DNA of 5,588 bases from Desulfobacterales bacterium (GTDB lineage: Bacteria; Desulfobacterota; Desulfobacteria; Desulfobacterales; C00003060): contig JAUWMM010000156.1 in the NCBI GenBank assembly GCA_030613145.1, forward strand, positions 1-5,588. Reading direction: 5' to 3'. How positions within the stretch are numbered: position 1 is the first letter of the stretch; each line of letters begins with the position of its first letter. Below are positions 1 through 4,479 of this stretch, one piece after another. The translations under genes and the position numbers were made by a program. The notes beneath the pieces are model-generated. The model was not told the DNA's origin. It saw nothing but the letters and a program-made list of their open reading frames with translations, and ran no database searches.

Positions 1-167
1 ATGTCATCCGTAAGATCTATTAGAATTTCCTCTATGTCCTTTGCAGAGTGGATACGGTTTGTAATGTCCAAGAGCCTATCCCCGTGGCTCAAGTTTTGCT
101 CTGCAGCAAGCCCCTTTGCGGCTTTGTTGGCAGTTGCCTGCATTTCTGACATCTCTACTGCGACCAT
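1..167 (-). CDS. N-terminal fragment, possible GAF-domain GspE/PulE-type ATPase
   Basis: The first 55 codons of a minus-strand gene run off the left edge of the window with no stop. The ATG at 167-165 is preceded by GGAGG at 179-183, 11 nt upstream, which supports this start; two further in-frame ATGs follow within nine codons. The peptide begins MVAVEMSEMQATANKAA and continues with LLDITNRIHSAKDIEEIL. The second stretch resembles the opening helix of GAF domains found at the N-terminus of some deltaproteobacterial type II secretion/type IV pilus assembly ATPases (GspE/PilB-like). That identification is from memory of the family and rests on about 25 residues; other GAF-domain sensors or regulators remain possible, since no Walker motifs are in view. 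It lies 51 bp after the 75-residue membrane protein gene on the same strand and probably shares its transcript. Confidence 0.5.
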   Translation of the reverse strand, partial: MVAVEMSEMQATANKAAKGLAAEQNLSHGDRLLDITNRIHSAKDIEEILIDLTDD

Positions 168-218
168 GATAGGTCAAGCCTCCATTTACAAGGCATTTTG
201 CACAAATCTATGTGCAAC

Positions 219-446
219 CTACCCGTCTGTAGGGGGTTCTTTGTCCCCCAAAAAATACAACCTGTATAATTTCTTGGCCCCGCCGGCTATCAGGAACACA
301 GCAATAAAGTATCGCGCAAAGTTCAAGAAGGTAGATCCCAGCGATGAGCTAATGGCATATGGTTCTCTGACGCAAAGGAGAACTCCCATTGCAATTAAAG
401 CCACACCCCATATAGTTTGTGGCAGGTTGCGTCGGTCCAGGGCCAT
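219..446 (-). CDS. Small two-helix inner-membrane protein, function unknown
   Basis: A 75-residue protein that I do not recognise. It has a short basic N-terminus (MALDRRNLPQ), a first hydrophobic helix at about residues 12-27 (TIWGVALIAMGVLLCV), a polar linker, a second helix at about 43-56 (FARYFIAVFLIAGG), and a basic then acidic C-terminal tail ending KEPPTDG. This predicts a two-span membrane hairpin with positively charged segments next to both helices. The start is well supported: the purine run AAGGAAGGAG at 456-465 ends 9 nt before the ATG. A promoter-like sequence lies about 60 bp upstream, so the gene probably begins a transcription unit that continues into the partial gene at 167-1. 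The helical pattern and strong ribosome site argue for a real gene. The long plus-strand frame over the same DNA is its antisense shadow. Confidence 0.72.
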   Translation of the reverse strand: MALDRRNLPQTIWGVALIAMGVLLCVREPYAISSSLGSTFLNFARYFIAVFLIAGGAKKLYRLYFLGDKEPPTDG

Positions 447-455
447 ATTAATGGG

Positions 456-465
456 CTCCTTCCTT
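456..465 (-). promoter_or_regulatory. Strong ribosome binding site of the 75-residue gene
   Basis: Read on the minus strand, AAGGAAGGAG lies 9 nt upstream of the ATG at 446-444. It is the best Shine-Dalgarno match in the window and supports both the reality and the start of this small gene. Confidence 0.7.
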
Positions 466-499
466 CGTTTCGGACTTTTGACCCCAAAACATTAAATAT

Positions 500-528
500 A
501 ATTTATTATACCATAACGATATTGTCAA
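500..528 (-). promoter_or_regulatory. Sigma70-type promoter for the 75-residue gene
   Basis: The AT-rich gap between nfeD and the 75-residue gene holds, on the minus strand, a perfect -35 TTGACA (523-528). With a 17-bp spacer it pairs with TAAATT (500-505, 4 of 6 to consensus). Overlapping this is a perfect extended -10, TGGTATAAT (505-513), which could act with little help from a -35 element. Either reading puts the transcription start at about 490-500, some 45-50 nt before the start codon. No intrinsic terminator is visible between the nfeD stop and this promoter, so read-through from nfeD is also possible. Confidence 0.55.
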
Positions 529-563
529 ATTTTCCCTAGAAGCCATTTCAAAACCCCATCTAT

Positions 564-1850
564 TTAAATCTCTTCGACCTTCAAGACAAGGTGATCCACG
601 CCTGTCACGCGGATCTTGGTGCCTGCCTCGATCGGTTCCGCAGCCTCAGCGTTCCAAAGTTCCCCATGGACAAAGACTTTGCCTGCAGGGGCAAGTCTCT
701 CCTTGACTACTCCGACCTCCCCGATTAACCCCTTGTTGCCGGTCCTGGGTTTGGATATCTGGGAGCGAAATACTAGGCTGGCCACGACTACAAAAAAGCC
801 GGAGACCATAATAACTGTCGGAATCAATACACGCAAAGATAGACGTAACTCGGGTCCCCCACCCTCAAACAGCATCAAGGACCCCAGAAAAAGCGAGATG
901 ATGCCACCCAGGCTCAGAAGACCGTAGCTGGTTATTTTCATCTCGAGAATAAAGAGGATAAGAGCAATGGCAATCAGCAAGAAACCTGCGTAGTTGACCG
1001 GAAGTGTCTGAAAGGCAAAAAAGGCCAAAATAAGGGAAATGGCCCCAATAACGCCCGGGAAGATAGCGCCGGGATGGGAAAGTTCAAAATATATTCCGGC
1101 CATGCCGATCATCATGAGAAGATAGGCAATGTTGGGATCACTCAAGGTTTTAAGGATCTTGTCCCTGAGGTTTTCCGTTAGAATTACCCGCTTGACTCCT
1201 TTGGTGCGTAATGTTCCTTTCTCCTTTAATTTTCGACCATCTATCTTTTCAATGAGATCGTCCAAATCCTTGGCAATGAGGTCAATAACCTTGAGGTCCA
1301 GGGCCTCTTTCTCTGTGACCGAGACGCTTTCACGAATAGACTTTTCAGCCCATTCGCTGTTGCGACCCCGCTTTTCTGAAATACTCTTGGTATAGGCCAC
1401 CATGTCATTGACGACTTTTTCGGCCATAGCCTTGTCCATCTCCTTTTGCCCGAGGTTTACGGGATGGGCTGCACCAATATTGGTGCCAGGGGCCATGGCC
1501 GCAATGTCACTCGCAAGGGTTATCATCACACCGGCAGAGGCAGCCCTCGCCCCGCTCGGCGAAACATAGACCACCACAGGAATCTCAGAGGCCAACATGG
1601 CCATGACGATTGAACGCATTGAAAGGGCCAAGCCTCCGGGAGTATCGAGTTGGATTACAATACAGCCTGCCCCTTCCCTGGAAGCCTTTTCCATACTTCT
1701 TATGAGATACGCTGCAAGGCCTGGATTGATAGTGCCTGATGCTTTGACCACATAGACCTCTCCTCTATCGGCATGGACGGCAAGGGGGAAACCGCCGACA
1801 AGCACGGCAGTCAACACCATTCCTATAATAGCACTTCTAAGCCTTTTCAT
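564..1850 (-). CDS. nfeD: NfeD-family membrane serine protease (long form)
   Basis: A 428-residue membrane protein with the long NfeD architecture. Residues 1-27 form a signal peptide (MKRLRSAIIG, hydrophobic core, then AVHA before the predicted cut). Residues about 30-235 form a ClpP/crotonase-like protease domain with LDTPGG at 69-73 and GARAASAG at 100-107. Ser105 is the likely nucleophile and Lys145, 40 residues on, the likely general base, by analogy with the Ser-Lys dyad of archaeal PH1510. Hydrophobic segments fall at about 240-257, 262-281, 286-304, 309-328 and 341-361, followed by a C-terminal OB-fold-like NfeDC domain (about 370-428). The frame is open to an ATG at 1889, but the ATG at 1850 gives the signal peptide directly and has AGGAGG at 1854-1859, only 3 nt away, a short spacing. 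It overlaps the glycosylase gene by 14 bp, suggesting translational coupling. Family members are thought to cleave membrane-associated substrates such as stomatin/slipin proteins; no slipin gene is adjacent here. Confidence 0.9.
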   Translation of the reverse strand: MKRLRSAIIGMVLTAVLVGGFPLAVHADRGEVYVVKASGTINPGLAAYLIRSMEKASREGAGCIVIQLDTPGGLALSMRSIVMAMLASEIPVVVYVSPSGARAASAGVMITLASDIAAMAPGTNIGAAHPVNLGQKEMDKAMAEKVVNDMVAYTKSISEKRGRNSEWAEKSIRESVSVTEKEALDLKVIDLIAKDLDDLIEKIDGRKLKEKGTLRTKGVKRVILTENLRDKILKTLSDPNIAYLLMMIGMAGIYFELSHPGAIFPGVIGAISLILAFFAFQTLPVNYAGFLLIAIALILFILEMKITSYGLLSLGGIISLFLGSLMLFEGGGPELRLSLRVLIPTVIMVSGFFVVVASLVFRSQISKPRTGNKGLIGEVGVVKERLAPAGKVFVHGELWNAEAAEPIEAGTKIRVTGVDHLVLKVEEI

Positions 1851-2556
1851 ATGCCTCCTGTAGCTTTTGCATATCTTCCCAAACATCACGCTTCTTGGAC
1901 GGATTTCTCAGGAGAAAGGCCGGGTGATATGTAGGAAGAAGATGAATACCTTCATAGGTATGAAAGTGCCCCCGCAATTGTGAAATGGGCGTTTTGGTTC
2001 CAAGGAGTGTCTGGGCCGCAAAGGTGCCTAGGGCACATATGAACTTGGGTTTTATGGCCTTCAACTGCCTGTGTAGAAAAGGGATGCAGGCGCCGATCTC
2101 GTCCGATTCAGGATTTCGATTTCCTGCGGGGCGGCACTTTATGATGTTGCAAATATAGACATCCTCTCGGGTCAATCCTATGGCCCGGAGTATCCTAGTA
2201 AGGAGCTGACCTGCCTGACCCACAAACGGCAGGCCCTGAATGTCTTCTTCGTAGCCTGGGGCTTCGCCTACCAAGACAAGCTTTGCCCTGGGATTTCCGG
2301 CTCCAAAAACGATATGGTTGCGCCCTTTGTGGAGTATACACCTGTGGCAGTTGCCGAGATCGTTTTGGATCATGTCCAGGGTTTCGGTCATGTTCTCTTT
2401 GAACCGGTCGTCTAAGGTCCTAAGAGAGTTTTCAGACAAGGCCACGCCTGCAAACCCCAACCCCTTCATGTATTTGAGATAGCCCTTGACATCCTCGATA
2501 ATTTCAGACAAGAGCCGGGCGGATTTGTCACTATACGGTTGAATAGATTCTGTCAT
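1837..2556 (-). CDS. Type-4 uracil-DNA glycosylase (Fe-S cluster)
   Basis: A 239-residue base-excision repair enzyme that removes uracil, arising from cytosine deamination, from DNA. The family core starts near residue 67. Fe-S ligands are Cys70 and Cys73 (CHRC), Cys141 (IIKCRP) and Cys157 (ACIPF); the spacings 3/68/16 almost match those I recall for the Thermotoga enzyme (3/69/16). Motif 1 is GEAPGYEED at 97-105, followed by QGLPFVGQAG; motif 2 is HPAFLLRN at 211-218. About 66 residues precede the core, longer than minimal type-4 enzymes, with a helical charged sequence and no motif I recognise. The ATG at 2556 has only a weak ribosome site (AAGGG about 10 nt upstream), so a later start such as Met30 or Met56 cannot be excluded. 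The 3' end overlaps nfeD by 14 bp. Upstream, a repeat mosaic separates it from coaBC, from which it may once have been transcribed. Confidence 0.93.
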   Translation of the reverse strand: MTESIQPYSDKSARLLSEIIEDVKGYLKYMKGLGFAGVALSENSLRTLDDRFKENMTETLDMIQNDLGNCHRCILHKGRNHIVFGAGNPRAKLVLVGEAPGYEEDIQGLPFVGQAGQLLTRILRAIGLTREDVYICNIIKCRPAGNRNPESDEIGACIPFLHRQLKAIKPKFICALGTFAAQTLLGTKTPISQLRGHFHTYEGIHLLPTYHPAFLLRNPSKKRDVWEDMQKLQEAYEKA

Positions 2557-2570
2557 GTGTGCCGATCCCT

Positions 2571-2588
2571 TATACTTGATACTTGATA
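2571..2588. repeat. Left flanking direct repeat of the palindromic element
   Basis: The 18-mer TATACTTGATACTTGATA contains two perfect copies of the heptamer ACTTGAT (2574-2580, 2581-2587) and abuts the left end of the 181-bp palindrome. A copy with 16 of 18 identities lies at 2773-2790, 3 nt beyond the right end. Either the element inserted into an existing heptamer array or this is a long target duplication. Confidence 0.75.
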
Positions 2589-2605
2589 GTTTCGTAAAAA
2601 GTCAA
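2576..2605 (-). promoter_or_regulatory. Weak candidate promoter reading out of the palindrome into the glycosylase gene
   Basis: On the minus strand TTGACT (2600-2605), formed by the inner edge of the element's left terminal repeat, could serve as a -35. TATCAA (2576-2581, 4 of 6 to consensus) would be the -10 with an 18-bp spacer. Transcription would start about 2570, leaving a leader of roughly 13 nt before the ATG at 2556. The -10 is poor, so this is only a candidate; transcription from coaBC through the mosaic is the alternative. Confidence 0.25.
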
Positions 2606-2769
2606 TTTTACTCACTCCGTGACCATTTTGGGCGCACTCAAGATGTTCAGCTAAAATGCTAAAACTCGGGCTAACGCCCTCAAACAGTTAGCATTTCTTA
2701 ACGCTGAACATATTGAGTGCTTTTTTCCCAAAATGCTCAATGTCATTCGCAAAAGACTTTTTACGAAAC
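2589..2769. repeat. 181-bp nested palindrome with 15-bp terminal inverted repeats (MITE-like)
   Basis: The ends are perfect inverted repeats: GTTTCGTAAAAAGTC at 2589-2603 and its complement at 2755-2769. Three further stems are nested inside: CATTTTGGG (2624-2632) with CCCAAAATG (2727-2735); an 18-bp arm with one mismatch (2634-2651 with 2703-2720); and AAATGCTAA (2654-2662) with TTAGCATTT (2688-2696). The apex is GGGC-TAAC-GCCC at 2668-2679. The whole would fold into one long interrupted hairpin as RNA or extruded DNA. It has no plausible coding frame and no transposase, so a non-autonomous miniature element or a dispersed palindromic repeat is the best label. A shorter relative lies at 4248-4306. 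The symmetry is plain in the sequence; mobility is inferred. Confidence 0.7.
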
Positions 2770-2775
2770 CGTCAT

Positions 2776-2817
2776 ACTTGATCCTTGATACAGGATCCTG
2801 GATCCTCGATACTGGAT
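2776..2817. repeat. Heptanucleotide array, six units of consensus (A/C)CTTGAT or (A/C)CTGGAT
   Basis: Six consecutive 7-bp units in strict register: ACTTGAT, CCTTGAT, ACAGGAT, CCTGGAT, CCTCGAT, ACTGGAT. GAT is invariant in all six, and the first four bases vary. It continues the sequence pattern of the two ACTTGAT units on the far side of the palindrome (2574-2587). Bacterial heptamer arrays of this kind (STRR-like repeats, first described in cyanobacteria) are non-coding; no function is evident here. Minus-strand translation across it gives a repetitive peptide that is not a real protein. Confidence 0.8.
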
Positions 2818-2823
2818 AATGCC

Positions 2824-2851
2824 TACTGGCCACTCACCACTGACCACTGAC
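2824..2851. repeat. Second heptanucleotide array, consensus CACTGAC
   Basis: Four 7-bp units: TACTGGC, CACTCAC, CACTGAC, CACTGAC, followed by a decayed AACACTCAC. It has the same 7-bp period as the array just upstream but a different sequence and a register shifted by one base, so it is a separate array. Confidence 0.65.
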
Positions 2852-2867
2852 AACACTCACTTTTTCT

Positions 2868-2943
2868 CGCCTTCGCCAGAATGCCCCGTGCGGAAGCACG
2901 GGGATGAATGGCGTGGTGACCCGCCATAGCCTCGGCGAAGGCG
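2868..2943. repeat. GC-rich nested inverted repeat
   Basis: CGCCTTCGCC (2868-2877) is a perfect inverted repeat of GGCGAAGGCG (2934-2943). Between them sits a perfect 8-bp stem, CCCCGTGC-GGAA-GCACGGGG (2884-2903), whose plus-strand loop is of the GNRA type. A competing stem pairs CCGCC (2921-2925) with GGCGG (2940-2944). No T-tract follows on either strand, so it does not look like an intrinsic terminator. It lies downstream of coaBC and could still serve as an mRNA 3'-end stabiliser or a REP-like dispersed repeat. Confidence 0.6.
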
Positions 2944-2968
2944 GGTTTATTGCTTCGGCGAGTTCCGC

Positions 2969-2991
2969 CATCCTGAGACACAGTCAGGATG
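2969..2991. repeat. Perfect hairpin close behind coaBC
   Basis: CATCCTGA (2969-2976) and TCAGGATG (2984-2991) form an 8-bp perfect stem around a 7-base loop. It begins 26 bp after the coaBC stop in the direction of transcription. The bases after the stem on the minus strand are GCGGAAC rather than a T-run, so termination here would need Rho or another factor. Confidence 0.55.
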
Positions 2992-3014
2992 CCCTTTGCG
3001 GGAGCACAGGGAGG
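2989..3014. repeat. Diverged second copy of the 2881-2906 repeat
   Basis: Bases 2989-3014 match 2881-2906 at 21 of 26 positions without gaps. Both carry the core TGCGG-(A/G)-AGCAC, but this copy has lost some stem pairing (CCCT against AGGG remains). It reaches to within 3 bp of the coaBC stop codon. Confidence 0.5.
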
Positions 3015-3016
3015 CT

Positions 3017-4213
3017 TCACTTAATCTCCAACACCCTGTCCAATATAATATCAGCAAGGTCCTCCTTGTCCATAACCGGCAGATCCTCGGCGCGGCCGTC
3101 TCTGTAGAAAAGGGTCACCTGATTGGTGTCTGAACCAAAACCTGAATCAGCCCGTCCGATGAGGTTGGCAACAATTAGGTCTAAGTTCTTTGCGGTTAGC
3201 TTGGCACAGGCATTTTCCCGAAGGTTCTGAGTCTCTGCTGCAAAACCAACCAAAATCTGACCCGTCTTGTTTTCTCCCAGCGCCTTCAAGATGTCAGGGG
3301 TCTGTTCAAGGCGTAAAGGCTGCGCCATCTGATCCTTTTTTACCTTATGTTCAAAAAGACCGGCGGACCTCCAGTCTGATACCGCAGCGGCCTTTACTAT
3401 AATCGTGGTTTGTTCCACATGGTCCATCACTGCCTTGAACATCTCTTCAGCGGTACTTACTCGGATTACCTTGACACCCTGAGGGTCAGGAAGCGCAGTG
3501 GGGCCACTAATCAATACGACTTCAGCCCCCCGTCGCCTGGCAACACGCGCAATGGCGTGTCCCATTTTGCCCGAAGAAGGATTGCTTATGAACCTGACGG
3601 GATCGATTGGTTCCTGAGTAGGTCCGGCAGTTATTAGGATGCGCTCTCCGGCCAGATTGTAAGTACACAACAGGGAACGAAGATCCTCTGCTATTGTCTC
3701 GACATTTGGCAGCCGGCCTGGACCCTCGTGGCCACAGGCCAGTGACCCGGTCTCGGGACGGAGCACCTTGATGCCGGCTTGCTCAAGCCTCACCATGTTA
3801 TCCTGAACCACACGATTTTCATACATGCGAACGTTCATGGATGGACAGACCAGGATTGGCGCCCGAACCGACAAGACAAAGGTGGTCAGGGGATCGTCTG
3901 CAATCCCATAGGCCATCTTGCCAATGATATTGGCAGTGGCCGGCGCAATGACGACAGCATCCGCCTTGTCTGCCCATTCAATGTGTCGAAAGGGGGCATC
4001 TTCTTGCCGGCCGAACATGCGTGTCCATACCGGGTGACCTGAAAGGGCCTCAAAAGTGAGAGGGCCAACAAACTCCTGGGCGCTGCCGGTCATAATCACC
4101 CGGATTTGAGAGCCGGACTTAACAAGGGTTCTTAGAAGCTCCACGGCCTTGTATGCAGCAATGCCGCCGCAAACACCCAGGACAATCTGTCTATCTTTCA
4201 ATGGATTTGCCAC
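3017..4213 (-). CDS. coaBC: Bifunctional phosphopantothenoylcysteine decarboxylase / phosphopantothenate-cysteine ligase
   Basis: A 398-residue cytoplasmic fusion enzyme carrying out two successive steps of coenzyme A synthesis: ligation of cysteine to 4'-phosphopantothenate (CoaB) and FMN-dependent decarboxylation of the product (CoaC). The N-terminal CoaC flavoprotein domain (about 8-180) shows GVCGGIAAYK at 13-22, the catalytic His77, APATAN at 90-95, PSMNVRM at 124-130 with Asn127, and the active-site Cys160 in ACGHEGPGR. The CoaB domain (about 188-398) shows TAGPTQEPIDPVRF at 195-208, Asn211 in NPSSGKMG, AAAVSDW at 275-281, HKVKK at 289-293 and GFAAET at 323-328. These agree with the E. 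coli enzyme, and the length is normal. The start is GTG at 4213-4211 with only an A-rich weak ribosome site; no better in-frame start was found. It has its own promoter about 100 bp upstream, with a repeat hairpin in the leader. Confidence 0.97.
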   Translation of the reverse strand: MANPLKDRQIVLGVCGGIAAYKAVELLRTLVKSGSQIRVIMTGSAQEFVGPLTFEALSGHPVWTRMFGRQEDAPFRHIEWADKADAVVIAPATANIIGKMAYGIADDPLTTFVLSVRAPILVCPSMNVRMYENRVVQDNMVRLEQAGIKVLRPETGSLACGHEGPGRLPNVETIAEDLRSLLCTYNLAGERILITAGPTQEPIDPVRFISNPSSGKMGHAIARVARRRGAEVVLISGPTALPDPQGVKVIRVSTAEEMFKAVMDHVEQTTIIVKAAAVSDWRSAGLFEHKVKKDQMAQPLRLEQTPDILKALGENKTGQILVGFAAETQNLRENACAKLTAKNLDLIVANLIGRADSGFGSDTNQVTLFYRDGRAEDLPVMDKEDLADIILDRVLEIK

Positions 4214-4247
4214 GTTCTTTTTTTCTATCGGGAACTCATGATTGATG

Positions 4248-4306
4248 GTCTCGTAAAAAGTCGGATTTGCTCAATGTTCTTCGCAAAATGACCCTTTTTC
4301 AGAGAC
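4248..4306. repeat. Short member of the palindromic repeat family in the coaBC leader
   Basis: About 59 bp bounded by imperfect inverted ends: GTCTCGTAAAAAGTC on the left and, read in reverse complement, GTCTCTGAAAAAGGGTC on the right. It shares the terminal TCGTAAAAAGTC with the large palindrome at 2589-2769. Inside, GCTCAATGTTCTTCGCAAAA aligns with GCTCAATGTCATTCGCAAAA at 2735-2754 (18 of 20). It lacks the large element's central arms, so it is an internally deleted or minimal form. It lies between the predicted coaBC transcription start and start codon, and would form a leader hairpin with the A/T-rich arms AAAAAG and CTTTTT. Confidence 0.65.
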
Positions 4307-4318
4307 TTATAATATTTT

Positions 4319-4347
4319 ATTTTATCAATGTCATGAAATATAGTCAA
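4319..4347 (-). promoter_or_regulatory. Sigma70-type promoter of coaBC
   Basis: On the minus strand, TTGACT (4342-4347, 5 of 6 to consensus) and TAAAAT (4319-4324, 5 of 6) are separated by exactly 17 bp. Transcription would begin near 4312, giving a leader of about 100 nt to the GTG at 4213. This is the best-spaced promoter in the window. The leader contains the repeat hairpin at 4248-4306. Confidence 0.65.
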
Positions 4348-4364
4348 GCATCACAATTATTGAA

Positions 4365-4392
4365 GCTGAAAGCTGAAAGTTGAAAGCTCAAA
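4365..4392. repeat. Third heptanucleotide array, consensus GCTGAAA
   Basis: Four 7-bp units in register: GCTGAAA, GCTGAAA, GTTGAAA, GCTCAAA, with a partial unit TGAA before them. It sits just upstream of the coaBC promoter. It has the same period as the arrays at 2776 and 2824 but an unrelated unit. The rest of 4393-4479 holds no gene or clear signal apart from a weak AT-rich stem at 4458-4474. Confidence 0.7.
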
Positions 4393-4479
4393 GTACAGAA
4401 ATGATCAACGATTCAAAATTGAGTCTATCAATCCTTATTCTCATGGGCACATTTTATTGAAAGATTCCCTTTCAGCTAT

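Noticed and set aside
1..495. 164-codon plus-strand open frame covering the left end
   Set aside because: It is antisense to the 75-residue gene and the partial gene, both of which have good ribosome sites and sensible membrane or domain patterns. The plus-strand peptide matches nothing I recognise.
2651..2833. 60-codon minus-strand frame with repeated PVSRI peptide
   Set aside because: The peptide repeat comes directly from translating the heptamer array at 2776-2817, and the rest of the frame lies inside the palindrome. It has no ribosome site or family similarity.
2571..2858. CRISPR-like array
   Set aside because: The repeats are contiguous 7-bp units with no spacers of uniform length, and no cas genes are in the window.
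2823..3107. Minus-strand frame at 2823-3020 (65 codons) and plus-strand frame at 2904-3107 (67 codons)
   Set aside because: Both are translations of the GC-rich hairpin repeats, and the second runs into the antisense of coaBC. The low-complexity Ala/Ser-rich composition is typical of repeat-derived frames.
3886..4071. Open frames inside coaBC on both strands (minus 3886-4071; plus 3190-3402, 3410-3637, 3779-4042)
   Set aside because: They are alternative-frame shadows of a CoaBC with all key motifs intact.
4214..4312. Riboswitch or attenuator in the coaBC leader
   Set aside because: The only structure there is the repeat-derived hairpin. I see no known riboswitch core, leader peptide or terminator/antiterminator pair.
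4458..4474. Stem TGAAAG/CTTTCA with 5-base loop after the membrane-protein gene, as a terminator
   Set aside because: The stem is only 6 bp and AT-rich, and the following minus-strand bases are ATAAAAT rather than a T-run, so the support is too weak to annotate.
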